Source: an uncultured Oscillospiraceae bacterium (GTDB lineage: Bacteria; Bacillota; Clostridia; Oscillospirales; Acutalibacteraceae). From it: 64,000 nucleotides of DNA. Position 1 is the first letter of the stretch, and every line of letters starts with the position of its first letter. Below the pieces are notes generated by a model, which was not told the DNA's origin, did no database searches, and saw only the letters and a list, made by a program, of their open reading frames with translations. This document shows positions 16,257 through 25,918 of this stretch, piece after piece. The stretch is taken from positions 26,248 to 90,247 of the forward strand of contig UQUZ01000005.1 of assembly GCA_900544375.1 (NCBI GenBank). The letters run 5' to 3'. The position numbers were made by a program, and so were the translations under genes.

Positions 16257-18743
16257 ATGTCTGATATTATCATTCAGGGAGCACGGGAAAATAATTTAAA
16301 AAACATCAATGTTCGCATTCCAAGAGGGCGGTTGACAGTGATTACCGGAGTATCTGGTTCAGGAAAATCCACGCTGGTAATGGATGTATTGCAGCACGAG
16401 TGTATGCGGCAATACCTGACTTATGTAGATGAAAATGAAAAAGTGTTTCAAAAGCCGGCAGTGGATGCCATAAAGAATATATCACCGGTTATCAGCATCT
16501 CACAGGGGTATCAAAATAGAAATCCTCGTTCTACTCTTGGCACGATGACTGGAATTTTAGATTTGTTGCGCTATCTTTACGCGAATTGGGGCGTGATCCG
16601 CTGCCCAGAATGCGGAACTGAAAATCTGCCGTCCCAACATACGGATACTGCTGTATGGGGAGATCGGGCGGGAAGTCCCAAAAGATGCATAGGCTGCGGC
16701 GCCCCGTTGCCGCATTTTCGCCCGTCAGATTTCTCGTTTAATACACCTCAGGGGGCCTGCGAGGCTTGCGGAGGAATGGGGAAAGAATATCGGGTGGAGG
16801 AGGATTTGCTCATTGATTGGGAACGATCCATATTAGATGGCGGCGTGCGAAGCTGGTGGAGCAACGATATCAAGAACTTTACCCAGATTTTAAAACGTGC
16901 CGCTCGGTATTATCATTTTCCGTTCCGTGAGGATGAAGCGATTGGCAAACTGTCGCCTCCTGCACAGGCATATCTTTTTTATGGTTGCCAGGATCAGGCG
17001 TTCACCCAATACTTTCCGGATAGGGAACCGCCGCAATCCACCCTAAATGGCGCGTTTCCGGGTGTTATCCATCAAGTGTATGATCAATATGTTAAAAATT
17101 TAGATAAGCCCGATTTTGTGGAACGCTATGGGCCATATATTGTGAAATCCAAATGCCGAAAGTGCGGCGGGACACGTCTTTCTGAAAAGACGAAAGCCGT
17201 GCTGTTCGCCGGAAAAACGCTGCACGGGTTGCTGGAAATGCCTTTTGAGGATTTACTCATATGGCTGAAACAAATTGATAGATTGAAATATGGAAGCGTA
17301 TTAACCGATCTGATAATTCAAAAGCTGGAGGGAATCGTTCATCTTGATTTGGGCTATCTGAGGCTAATGCAGGCAAGCCCGACGCTGTCAGGTGGAGAAA
17401 TGCAGAGAATCCGGCTTTCACAGATGCTGGATTCTGAATTGTCTGGAATCATTTATATTCTGGATGAACCGACTGCCGGCTTGCATGAGGATGATACGAA
17501 CCGGGTGATAGACGCAATGCGTGCCCTGCGCGAAAGGGACAATACTGTGATCGTAATAGAGCATGATACACAGGTAATCCGCGCCGCGGACTATATCGTC
17601 GAAATTGGCCCAGGTGCAGGAAGAGAAGGCGGAGAGGTTGTGTATCAAGGGCCGGCGGCGAATATTTCACAGGCTTCCGGATCTATCATACGGGGCTATC
17701 TGGAGGAGACGTTTCACTTGCCCGCGTGTCCGGCGCGCAGCTTCTCCGATTTGCTGACTGTAAAGCATGCGGACTCCAATAATTTGAAGGATTTAACCGT
17801 GCATATACCGCTCAACGCGATGGTGCTTGTTACCGGGGTTTCAGGAAGCGGGAAGTCCTCGTTGGTTTTCGATGAAATTTTGCCCGCTTTGGAAGCAGCT
17901 TTTCAGGGTAAGGCTTGCAACGGGATTTTGGAGGGATGGAGAAAGCTGGATGGCGTCGTATCCTTCCGTCAAGGTGCATTATATGGAAACTCCAGATCTA
18001 ACGTGGCGACCTATATCGATGTGTATCAGAATATACGAGAGCTATATGAGAATCAAAAAGCAGCAGCTGAGCGTACGCTCACCAAAAAAAGCTTTTCTTT
18101 TAATGTGCCTGGCGGGCGCTGTGAAGTCTGCCACGGCGCGGGAACGGTGGATGCGGGTTTGCCTTTTCTGGAGGGCATGCAAAGCATATGCCCGAGTTGT
18201 GGTGGGCAGCGATTTAAAGACGAAGTCTTGGAGGTGACCTATCAAAACAAGAATATCGCACAGGTTCTAAAAATGACAGGAAAAGAGGCTATGGAGTTTT
18301 TTAAAAGTATTTCTAAAGTAGAACGAAAACTAAAAGTGTTATGTGAAATTGGGTTGGGTTATCTGCCGCTGGGCAGTATGCTCAACACGTTGTCTGGAGG
18401 GGAGTGCCAGAGGCTTCGTTTGGCAAAGGAATTGATCAAAAAAAAACGAGGGCATATCCTCTATGTATTTGATGAACCTACGACAGGCCTACACCCTCAG
18501 GACGTCAGGGCGATTATGCGGATGTTTGGAAGGCTAGTGGATTCGGGCAACAGCCTGATTATTATCGAGCACAATATGAGCGTGATATCGCAGGCAGATT
18601 ATATCATAGATCTTGGGCCTCAAGGCGGCGAAAAGGGCGGTAATCTGCTGTATGAAGGGCCTCTGCCGGGGCTTTTGGATGTAATGGGTTCTGCAACGGG
18701 GGGCTGTCTGAAGGCTTATATTGATCCATCATGGAAAGGATGA
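16257..18743 (+). CDS. UvrA-like ABC ATPase, probable self-resistance protein
   Basis: 828 aa from ATG 16257 (GAGGGAGG upstream); a TTG at 16236 would overlap the transporter. It has two ABC cassettes: Walker A GVSGSGKSTL near residue 31 with signature LSGGEMQRIRL, and GVSGSGKSSL near 527 with LSGGECQRLRL. Zinc-type pairs CPEC, CIGC, CEAC, CRKC, CEVC and CPSC are present. It is about 100 residues shorter than repair UvrA (about 940 aa) and resembles the short UvrA-like proteins, such as DrrC, that protect producers of DNA-binding antibiotics. In this position after the exporter it probably removes the product from the host's DNA. Residual repair function cannot be excluded. Confidence 0.86.
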   Translation: MSDIIIQGARENNLKNINVRIPRGRLTVITGVSGSGKSTLVMDVLQHECMRQYLTYVDENEKVFQKPAVDAIKNISPVISISQGYQNRNPRSTLGTMTGILDLLRYLYANWGVIRCPECGTENLPSQHTDTAVWGDRAGSPKRCIGCGAPLPHFRPSDFSFNTPQGACEACGGMGKEYRVEEDLLIDWERSILDGGVRSWWSNDIKNFTQILKRAARYYHFPFREDEAIGKLSPPAQAYLFYGCQDQAFTQYFPDREPPQSTLNGAFPGVIHQVYDQYVKNLDKPDFVERYGPYIVKSKCRKCGGTRLSEKTKAVLFAGKTLHGLLEMPFEDLLIWLKQIDRLKYGSVLTDLIIQKLEGIVHLDLGYLRLMQASPTLSGGEMQRIRLSQMLDSELSGIIYILDEPTAGLHEDDTNRVIDAMRALRERDNTVIVIEHDTQVIRAADYIVEIGPGAGREGGEVVYQGPAANISQASGSIIRGYLEETFHLPACPARSFSDLLTVKHADSNNLKDLTVHIPLNAMVLVTGVSGSGKSSLVFDEILPALEAAFQGKACNGILEGWRKLDGVVSFRQGALYGNSRSNVATYIDVYQNIRELYENQKAAAERTLTKKSFSFNVPGGRCEVCHGAGTVDAGLPFLEGMQSICPSCGGQRFKDEVLEVTYQNKNIAQVLKMTGKEAMEFFKSISKVERKLKVLCEIGLGYLPLGSMLNTLSGGECQRLRLAKELIKKKRGHILYVFDEPTTGLHPQDVRAIMRMFGRLVDSGNSLIIIEHNMSVISQADYIIDLGPQGGEKGGNLLYEGPLPGLLDVMGSATGGCLKAYIDPSWKG

Positions 18744-18750
18744 GAAATTA

Positions 18751-18984
18751 ATGATGAAAATAGAAGACTTGATTAAAATCGCAGAAAATTTTACAGAGCA
18801 GCATCCGGTTCTTCCGGAGAGCAATTTAAAAGATTTGGGAATCAACTCGATCAAGTGCATTGAAATGCTGGTGGAGATTGAAGATTTATATGGGGTTGAG
18901 TTCCCAGAAGATGAAGTGAAGGAAGAGCTGTTTGTCAATGTACAGAATATATTCAATACATTAACACGCATTGCGCAAAGCTAA
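18751..18984 (+). CDS. Acyl carrier protein 2
   Basis: 77 aa from ATG 18751, with AAAGGATGAG about 10 bases ahead. The attachment motif LGINSIKCIE has Ser as the phosphopantetheine site, and an acidic recognition helix (LVEIEDLYGVEFPEDE) follows. It is one of three type II carriers here and sits directly before the BtrH-like gene, suggesting that its acyl group is the one transferred by that protein, as BtrI-bound acyl groups are transferred by BtrH in butirosin synthesis. Confidence 0.9.
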   Translation: MMKIEDLIKIAENFTEQHPVLPESNLKDLGINSIKCIEMLVEIEDLYGVEFPEDEVKEELFVNVQNIFNTLTRIAQS

Positions 18985-19001
18985 TTTGCCGGAGGACCAG
19001 A

Positions 19002-19931
19002 GTGAATAAACAACTTCAGCTTACACCGTGCCCGGAAATTTATTTCAAGGATTGCTTTCAGAATATTATTTTTACTATTCTACATACGCATTCCTGCGGC
19101 CTTCCAGGCCTGTTTTATAAGGACACGTTTACTTTTGAGTACTTGCGTACACAAGGGCTTTTATGCAACCGCGACAGGGAGAGTATCAGCCTGCATGCAC
19201 TGCTGGGCACATATGGCGTTGAGCTGCGCGAGCTGCTTTATCAGCGTGAAGAACTGACGGCATTGATCACGAAGGCGATCCAGCAGGATTATTACGTGAT
19301 TCTGGATACGAATGATCTTGAAAACGTTCATAAACCAGATGCCAATGAGGTGCGGGCGCAATCGCAGTATCATTTTATTCTGATCATAGGCGTTGACACG
19401 CAAGGCCGGCAGATGATCGTTTATGACAGTAAATTCCGCAACACACTAAATTACGGAATTTTTCCGCTGGATTATGACGAGGTGCTTCAAAGCACCGCCG
19501 GAAAATATGCGCTTAATCGCATTCATCTTGTAGGGCTCCAGCATCTTACCGCAGCGAATCCGGAACCTAAATCGGGGTGGAGCAGGAAATGGATATGCCA
19601 TTCGATTAAACAGTTAGAGCTTTATCAGGCATATAGAGAAGAAAATCCATTGACCAGGCTGGATCAGATCAAAAACCAGAGTGAATTGTTAAACGATATC
19701 ATCAATCGGAAAAGGTTGCAGTGCTATTTTATTGAACATTATTGGCAGGATTCGGAACTTTCCTGCCGGCTTGAGGAGATATATCAAGCGTTTTATTCGC
19801 TCCGTGTCATTTATCAAAAGGCTTTGGTTCGTAGAAAATGGTGTGAAAAGGATCAGATTGCTGCCGGAGCATATTGGCAACGGATTGTAACGATGGAGCG
19901 GCTTGCAGCAGGGCGTCTGCCATCACAATAA
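19002..19931 (+). CDS. BtrH-like / C39-like putative acyltransferase 1
   Basis: 309 aa; GTG 19002 with CCGGAGGA upstream. The N-terminal half resembles the butirosin BtrH N-terminal domain and C39-like papain folds. Cys18 sits in KDCFQNIIFTIL at the start of a helix, His124 in QYHFILIIGVD and Asp142 in MIVYDSKF, a plausible Cys-His-Asp triad. BtrH moves a gamma-glutamyl-aminohydroxybutyryl group from its carrier protein onto ribostamycin. Being flanked by two carrier proteins, this protein may transfer a carrier-bound acyl group onto the sugar scaffold. The C-terminal half is helical and unrecognised. The fold call is moderate; the activity is inferred. Confidence 0.62.
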   Translation: MNKQLQLTPCPEIYFKDCFQNIIFTILHTHSCGLPGLFYKDTFTFEYLRTQGLLCNRDRESISLHALLGTYGVELRELLYQREELTALITKAIQQDYYVILDTNDLENVHKPDANEVRAQSQYHFILIIGVDTQGRQMIVYDSKFRNTLNYGIFPLDYDEVLQSTAGKYALNRIHLVGLQHLTAANPEPKSGWSRKWICHSIKQLELYQAYREENPLTRLDQIKNQSELLNDIINRKRLQCYFIEHYWQDSELSCRLEEIYQAFYSLRVIYQKALVRRKWCEKDQIAAGAYWQRIVTMERLAAGRLPSQ

Positions 19932-19951
19932 TAAAAAGGTGGGTTTTCAAA

Positions 19952-20197
19952 ATGACAGATATAGAAAACACAGTGCTAGGTATTGTTCAGGATACAGCAG
20001 ACTATCTGGACGAGCCTGTGCTTCTCTCCAGCCGTTTTATGGATATTGGTATTAATTCGGTATTGTTTATTAAAATTATTGTTAACGTTGAGGATACGTA
20101 TGATCTGGAGATCTCAGAGGTAGAAATTGTGCGCTTGCTAGAAGAAAATGTGAGCAGCCTTGCTCAATATATTCAGAAAGAGGTTGCGCAAAAATGA
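19952..20197 (+). CDS. Acyl carrier protein 3
   Basis: 81 aa from ATG 19952, eight bases after AAAAAGGTGGG; a longer in-frame start at 19874 lies inside the upstream gene. The motif IGINSVLFIK carries the phosphopantetheine Ser, and the following helix is acidic (VNVEDTYDLEISEVE). The stop overlaps the glycosyltransferase start as ATGA. It is the third free-standing carrier, divergent in sequence from the other two, so the three probably carry different intermediates or serve different partners. Confidence 0.9.
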   Translation: MTDIENTVLGIVQDTADYLDEPVLLSSRFMDIGINSVLFIKIIVNVEDTYDLEISEVEIVRLLEENVSSLAQYIQKEVAQK

Positions 20198-21234
20198 AAG
20201 CATTTGTGTACTGCGCAGTTGGTGACGTCCGGTTTAAGAGGGAGAGCATGTACTCCATTGCCACGCTGCATCCCTATTTGGAACACAGCCTTGGGGAGTA
20301 TCGGATTTTGGTGGTGACGGATGATCCGGGTGTGTACGCTCCTGTTTCTTCCTACCCTGAGCTTATTTTACTGCCGATAAGCAGCCAGACGGTTGATGAT
20401 TGGACGCTACAGGGCGTTTACATGCCAAGGGCAAAAATTGAATGCCTGGCATACTGCTTTGAGCAATTTCATTGTGATCTGATTTTTCTGGATACAGATA
20501 CCTTAGTGCTGGCGGATCCGACCGGGCTTTTTGATGCCTTGAGGGAGTGCTATCTGCTTCATTCGCCCTGTACCAGTGTTCAGAAAGGATTGGATGTCGT
20601 CCGCGATGTGCCTGCTGGGTTGATTACAGCGGAATCTCTTGTGCGGCTGAATTTTTATAAAAACATTTGGGAAAAAGGTTTTATTTTTCGTGGCCGGTAT
20701 CCGATATCGAAGGATTTTATCCCCTACAATTCCGGCGTCATAGGGATGGATGATGCATCATACCGCATGCTATCCGAGGTTTTGGAACTGTCGGATTGTA
20801 TTTTAGATCATTATCAGTACCTTTGTGCAGAAGAATTCGCATTTACTTATTTTATGGACGCTGCCCGTAATATCGTGACGGCGGAGGCTCCAATTTATCA
20901 CTATCCGGGTGCAAAATACACACGCCATCTTGCTGCACAATTGCTGAACATGCATTTGGGAGAGGATTGGGATAATAGCATTCGTTTTTTTGAATCCTAT
21001 AAGATTCCACTGCCCTCGGAGCTACAGGTAACGCTTGCAGATGTACCTTCTTTTGTACGATTTATCCAAGTGACCTCCAGTAAGACGCAAAAACCATTGC
21101 AAGATATCTCATTTGAGGAAATGCATATTTATATCAATGAGGATAGCCCTTACTTCTCGCGGGAGAACTTGTTGTCCTCCTACAGGCACTATTATAAAAA
21201 GGTTCGGGCGCTCCAACAGGTAAAGGAATGGTGA
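20194..21234 (+). CDS. GT-A-fold glycosyltransferase (GT8-like)
   Basis: 346 aa, starting in an ATGA overlap with carrier protein 3. The metal-binding motif FLDTDTLVLADP (Asp100-x-Asp102) and the later FIPYNSGVIGM segment fit retaining nucleotide-sugar transferases of the GT8-like type; no membrane segment is seen. A tail of about 100 residues is unrecognised. It is followed five bases later by a carbamoyltransferase, forming one of two adjacent glycosyltransferase-carbamoyltransferase pairs. The pairing suggests that a sugar is added and then O-carbamoylated. Confidence 0.78.
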   Translation: MKAFVYCAVGDVRFKRESMYSIATLHPYLEHSLGEYRILVVTDDPGVYAPVSSYPELILLPISSQTVDDWTLQGVYMPRAKIECLAYCFEQFHCDLIFLDTDTLVLADPTGLFDALRECYLLHSPCTSVQKGLDVVRDVPAGLITAESLVRLNFYKNIWEKGFIFRGRYPISKDFIPYNSGVIGMDDASYRMLSEVLELSDCILDHYQYLCAEEFAFTYFMDAARNIVTAEAPIYHYPGAKYTRHLAAQLLNMHLGEDWDNSIRFFESYKIPLPSELQVTLADVPSFVRFIQVTSSKTQKPLQDISFEEMHIYINEDSPYFSRENLLSSYRHYYKKVRALQQVKEW

Positions 21235-21238
21235 AAAA

Positions 21239-23152
21239 ATGAAAAACGGTTATTATATGTCCGCTTATCTTGCTGCCCATCCATTATCATACCTTGAAAA
21301 AACGCCGATCCGGCATGATGAAAATCTGGCGTTATGGTATGTAGAGGGAAATGAAGTTCAGCTCATCAAATATTGGGAACTGGAGAGAATCACAGGCTTC
21401 AAACAGCATACCTTGTCCTTTTTTTCAAAATCGGATATGGAGGCCTTTGTAAACGGGCTGCTAAAGTCATATGACCTGACACTGGACGATCTGGTGGAAG
21501 TATGGGGAACGCCAGAGCTTGAAAAGGAGCCGGTAAAATATCTCACAGAGATGCAGAAAGACAGCGCAATCCACACCGTTGCGCACTTATATAGCGGTTT
21601 GCTTTCTGATACAGAGCTGTTTCATAAAAGCAATATCGTAGCGTTAGCGGTGGATGGAGGACCGGATGGCTATATTTCCAACCGCTATGTAGATATGCCC
21701 TTCCTTGGGGCCGTATCCAATCAGGGAATACTGCGGGGGATGAAGGCGATTTCCTCACCGGGAATTCTATGGGAGCTCGCTAAGTCGGATTTGGGGCTCA
21801 GAGAGGGCACTCTGATGGCGCTTGCATCAGCCAGCAAAAGCGTTTATTTTATGGATAACCTTCCGGACTATTCCTTTTCTAGGCTACAGAAGATTTTAGA
21901 TGTCCAGAAGCTTTATCACCGGCTAAAAAAAGAGGTGTTTTCTGTTCACGAGGCAGATGCCGGGACCCGCTTTAATGTCTTTGATCCCGCATTTACACAA
22001 CAGGAAAATAAAACCAGCATGCTGATGAAAATTATTCAGGAGATCTCCGAACGTACAATGGTAGCAAATATTCAGAGCTTGCTGGAAACATATCCTGTTG
22101 ATCCGTCAGAGTCCTATTTATCGATTACAGGAGGATATGCGCTGAACTGCCCGACCAACTCTAAGCTCATGAAGGAATTTGGGTTTCGCGGCTTTACGTC
22201 CCCGCCCTGTGTAAGTGATTGCGGAATTTCGTATGGGATTGGGCTAATGATGTTTTATCTGCGCAATCCAAATTTTCATTTCAAGCTGCAAAATGCATTT
22301 TATGGAGAAACCTCCTGCTTTGATCAGAAGGTCCAAACGGAATTTAATCAATATATTGAAAGCATTGCACCGCTGGATGAGTCTATTTTCGTGCAGGATC
22401 TGGAAGAAGGCCCGGTTGGATGGCTTGACGGTGAGGCAGAGATCGGGCCGCGTGCCTTGGGGCACCGCAGTATCCTTGGCGATCCAAGGCAGGAGCGGAC
22501 AAAGGAGCTACTGAATCAGATCAAGCAAAGAGAATGGTGGCGGCCCGTTGCTCCCATTATCCTGGAAGAGAAGGTCGGAGAGTGGTTTGAGGAGGCTTAC
22601 GCCTCACCCTATATGCTGCATACGTTCCGAATCCGTCAGGAAAAGGCTGAGTTGGTGCCGGCGATCTTACATTTGGACCAGAGCGCCCGTGTGCAGACGC
22701 TGAACAGAGAGTCAAATGAAAGGCTTTATCGACTGATATCGGCATTCTATCGATCGTCTGGTGTGCCGATGATCTGCAATACCTCTTTGAACGATCGCGG
22801 TGAACCGATCGTAAATACAGCATCGGAGTGCCTTCATTTCTGTATATCCAAACAATTGAATACCGTTTATATCAATGGGTTGAGGATTCGGCTGAAAAAT
22901 CAGTCTGATTATCCGCGAAAAGGGCTTTATCCAAGAAATACCCAGTATTTTGACCAATTTGACGGCGAGGAAAGGAGGCGCTTAGTCGCACAGTATAATC
23001 CGGTTGGCCTAGATGCCAATCTGCTAAAATATTACTTTGAATTTTACTGTATTTTTAAGGATATTGATTTGCGCAATCCCAAAGATGTGAGGCGGTTTTA
23101 TAGATTGCTTGCTCTCCTTGATATGGAAAAGACAAATCGGGCAGGGGAGTAG
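21239..23152 (+). CDS. O-carbamoyltransferase 1 (NodU/CmcH/TobZ family)
   Basis: 637 aa, full length for the family. The N-terminal Kae1-like domain shows RHDENLALW (His26), ELERITGFKQH and HTVAHLYSGLLSD, with VALAVDGGPDG and GGYALNCPTNSKL. The C-terminal YrdC-like part contains EIGPRALGHRSILGDPR, REWWRPVAPIILEE and CNTSLNDRGEPIV. These enzymes make carbamoyl-adenylate from carbamoyl phosphate and ATP and transfer it to a hydroxyl, as in tobramycin, cephamycin and Nod factors. It is a paralogue of the 23975-25918 gene. It probably carbamoylates a sugar hydroxyl of the product. Confidence 0.9.
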   Translation: MKNGYYMSAYLAAHPLSYLEKTPIRHDENLALWYVEGNEVQLIKYWELERITGFKQHTLSFFSKSDMEAFVNGLLKSYDLTLDDLVEVWGTPELEKEPVKYLTEMQKDSAIHTVAHLYSGLLSDTELFHKSNIVALAVDGGPDGYISNRYVDMPFLGAVSNQGILRGMKAISSPGILWELAKSDLGLREGTLMALASASKSVYFMDNLPDYSFSRLQKILDVQKLYHRLKKEVFSVHEADAGTRFNVFDPAFTQQENKTSMLMKIIQEISERTMVANIQSLLETYPVDPSESYLSITGGYALNCPTNSKLMKEFGFRGFTSPPCVSDCGISYGIGLMMFYLRNPNFHFKLQNAFYGETSCFDQKVQTEFNQYIESIAPLDESIFVQDLEEGPVGWLDGEAEIGPRALGHRSILGDPRQERTKELLNQIKQREWWRPVAPIILEEKVGEWFEEAYASPYMLHTFRIRQEKAELVPAILHLDQSARVQTLNRESNERLYRLISAFYRSSGVPMICNTSLNDRGEPIVNTASECLHFCISKQLNTVYINGLRIRLKNQSDYPRKGLYPRNTQYFDQFDGEERRRLVAQYNPVGLDANLLKYYFEFYCIFKDIDLRNPKDVRRFYRLLALLDMEKTNRAGE

Positions 23153-23156
23153 CTGA

Positions 23157-23978
23157 ATGAAAGTCATGATTATTTCGCCAATTCGACAAAATCCGGAGGT
23201 GTTAGGCCTTTTTCTGAAAAGCCTCAGCGCCCTTGCCATTCAATACCGTAACCAAATTGAGATCGCCTATTATTTCGCAGATGACAATGTCGAGCGTCAA
23301 TCTACTGCGCTGCTGTATTCCTTCCAAAAAACGATGGCGCAAGCCCCCTACCAATGCGATGTTTTTATCGCGCGGTCGGAATCGGAACATACGGATTGTG
23401 TTCATGACTGGACACCACAGAAGATCCTGAAAATGGTACATTTGCGAAACGGGATGATTCAGGCCGTCCGGCCAATGCAATGGGATTTTTTGCTGACGAT
23501 CGATTCGGATATCATTCTGCATCCGGATTCCCTTCCTGAGATGCTGCTGGAGCAGAAAAGCATCATATCACCGCTTCATTGGACCAACATACGAAAAGGC
23601 TGCCATCCCAATGTATGGTTGTATGATATTTGGGATTTTGCTTATAGAGAATATTTTGGAGAGCATGTCAGCAGGGTGAAAAAGCTTTACAGGATGAATT
23701 TGTTTTTTGAAAAGCTTGCCGTACCCGGCGTATATCAAGTAGGTGGCGCATGCGGATGCTGCTGTATCAGCCGGGATTGCATTGAAAAGGGGCTCGATTA
23801 CAGTGTGATTCCGAGTACGACGATTATCAGTGAGGACTATAATTTTTGTTTGCGCGCATCGGTGCTTGGGCTGGATATATATGTAGATACGCGCCACCCC
23901 GCATTTCATCTTTACGAGCCGGAGCAAATGGCCGGTGCAGTAGACTTTTATAAGAAATGGTACGGTGATACGATATGA
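23157..23978 (+). CDS. GT2-like glycosyltransferase
   Basis: 273 aa; ATG 23157 follows a GGGGAG site. The GT-A fold is indicated by the opening MIISPIRQNPEVLGLFLKSL, the metal motif LLTIDSDIILHPDSL (Asp116-x-Asp118), and ISEDYNFCLRASVLGLDIYV followed by HPAFHLYEP, which resembles the EDxxFCxRA and final His of GT2-type enzymes. A CGCCC cluster near residue 200 is unusual. The stop overlaps the second carbamoyltransferase start (ATGA), making a second glycosyltransferase-carbamoyltransferase pair. Confidence 0.8.
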   Translation: MKVMIISPIRQNPEVLGLFLKSLSALAIQYRNQIEIAYYFADDNVERQSTALLYSFQKTMAQAPYQCDVFIARSESEHTDCVHDWTPQKILKMVHLRNGMIQAVRPMQWDFLLTIDSDIILHPDSLPEMLLEQKSIISPLHWTNIRKGCHPNVWLYDIWDFAYREYFGEHVSRVKKLYRMNLFFEKLAVPGVYQVGGACGCCCISRDCIEKGLDYSVIPSTTIISEDYNFCLRASVLGLDIYVDTRHPAFHLYEPEQMAGAVDFYKKWYGDTI

Positions 23979-25918
23979 AAAATGGATATTATCTGTCTGT
24001 TTATTCTGAAGTGGACCCAGTTGCAAATATGCTTCAGATTTCACAGCGGCACGACCATAATATGGCTTTGTGGCATAAGGAAGCCAAACGGGTAACGCTG
24101 CTGCGCCATTGGGAATTAGAGCGCTTTACAGGCTTTAAACAGCATTCTATTGCTTTTTTCAGCCGGGATGATTACTTGGGCTTTATTCAGAAAAGGCTTG
24201 CGGAATATGGGCTGTCACTGGTTGATATCGTCGAGATCTTTGGAGACCCCTGTGCGAGTGAGCGATCAGCATGTTTGGCCGCCGTACATCAGTATTCGGA
24301 TATTTCTAACCATGCGATTTTTCATTTGTACGCCTCTCTTTTATCGGATACCAAACTGTTTCATAACGAAACGGTAGTAGCTCTGGCCATGGATGGAGCT
24401 CCTGACATCGTGCTGGACGGCAGCTCCAGAGATAAGAAATATTATTGCGGTGCTGTATCTATCCGTGGAAATATAGAGGTGTTTCCAGTTGCTTCTCCCG
24501 GTATGTACTGGACGGCGGCAACCCGCATTTTCCACTTGCGGGAGGGGACGCTTATGGCGTTGGCCTCCGCCTCTGAGTCTGTAACACTGGAAAACGACTT
24601 TTTTGTCGACAAGATTTATGACCGCAAAAGCAGCGAAAAAGTTTTTTTGCAAATTCAGAAGCTGGCGGATCGGATTATGGCTTACAGCGCGGAGGATGCC
24701 GGCATTAAATTTAGCGGTTTTGATCCGAGGTTTTCGGAGGAAGAAAACAAGATCAGCATGGTCATGAAGCTCATTCAAACATTTTCAATCCATGTTGTTG
24801 AGGAGGAAATAGACGCCATCTTGCAGAAGTATGGGTTGCGTGGGCAGGAATGTGTTCTTTCGTTAGGCGGTGGCTATGCTCTTAATTGTCCGACAAACAC
24901 CTATTTGATGCAAAAATATCAGTTCAAGAATTTTCTGTCGGTTCCCTGCGTCAGCGATTCTGGGCTTTCTGTTGGAATTGGGCTTTATTCTTTTTATCGG
25001 GACGATCCATCTTTTGAATTTCAATTTGAAAACGCGTTTTATGGAAATGCGTATCCCGCGGCAAATATCCTGTGCGGTGAAAGGATAAGGTCGTTTATTG
25101 ATTCGGTTTCCGATCAGGGCGATCCCGTGCAGGATTTGATGGATGGTCCGATCGTGTGGTATGACGGGCAGTCAGAATCAGGGCCGAGAGCATTGGGGCA
25201 CCGCAGTATCATTGCAGACCCCAGATCCATCAGGAATAAAGATCTCATTAACCTCTATAAGCAGCGTCAATGGTGGCGACCGGTTGCACCGATCATACTA
25301 GAGGATTTCTTGGAGGAATGGTTTGAAAATGCATATCCATCCCCCTATATGCTGAATAATTTTGTGATACGCCAAGAGAAAAAAGAGTTGGTGCCTGCAA
25401 TCCTTCATTTAGATTTGACCGCCCGCGTGCAGACGATCAATCAGGAAAGTGACGAAGCACTCTATCATGTAATCCAGAATTTTTATGAAAGGACTGGTAT
25501 ACCAATCGTTTGTAATACATCGCTCAATGATAGGGGCGAGCCGATCATAGAAACAGTAGAGCAGGCATTTAATTTTGCCTTACGAAAAAAAATTGAGGTA
25601 GTTTATGTGGATGGCCTGCGTGTTAAACTAAAAAATCATTTGGCTTATGAGTTAACAGAGCCTCTCACGAGGGATGAGTCAGAGTTTTCGCATTATACAG
25701 GGTCCGAGAAGCTGATGGAGCAATATAATCCATTCCATTTGAACCACACTGAATATTATCTGTATAAATTTTATGATTTTATGTCCGGCTACGACATTCG
25801 AAAAGAAACGGATGCGCGTAAGATTAAACGTATGTGTAAAAAAATCAACGACCTAATGCCGCTGAAAAAGCTGGTAGTCGATTTTCTGAAATCCTCTGAA
25901 AAACAGATGAATATTTGA
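23975..25918 (+). CDS. O-carbamoyltransferase 2 (NodU/CmcH/TobZ family)
   Basis: 647 aa, with all family landmarks: RHDHNMALW, ELERFTGFKQH, VALAMDGAPD, LGGGYALNCPTN, ESGPRALGHRSIIADPR, RQWWRPVAPIILED and CNTSLNDRGEPII. It shares the unusual opening MKNGYYxSxY with the first copy, so the two arose by duplication in this lineage or were acquired together. Retention of both complete copies suggests two distinct carbamoylation sites, or a heterodimer. It is coupled to the GT2-like gene by ATGA. Confidence 0.9.
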   Translation: MKNGYYLSVYSEVDPVANMLQISQRHDHNMALWHKEAKRVTLLRHWELERFTGFKQHSIAFFSRDDYLGFIQKRLAEYGLSLVDIVEIFGDPCASERSACLAAVHQYSDISNHAIFHLYASLLSDTKLFHNETVVALAMDGAPDIVLDGSSRDKKYYCGAVSIRGNIEVFPVASPGMYWTAATRIFHLREGTLMALASASESVTLENDFFVDKIYDRKSSEKVFLQIQKLADRIMAYSAEDAGIKFSGFDPRFSEEENKISMVMKLIQTFSIHVVEEEIDAILQKYGLRGQECVLSLGGGYALNCPTNTYLMQKYQFKNFLSVPCVSDSGLSVGIGLYSFYRDDPSFEFQFENAFYGNAYPAANILCGERIRSFIDSVSDQGDPVQDLMDGPIVWYDGQSESGPRALGHRSIIADPRSIRNKDLINLYKQRQWWRPVAPIILEDFLEEWFENAYPSPYMLNNFVIRQEKKELVPAILHLDLTARVQTINQESDEALYHVIQNFYERTGIPIVCNTSLNDRGEPIIETVEQAFNFALRKKIEVVYVDGLRVKLKNHLAYELTEPLTRDESEFSHYTGSEKLMEQYNPFHLNHTEYYLYKFYDFMSGYDIRKETDARKIKRMCKKINDLMPLKKLVVDFLKSSEKQMNI

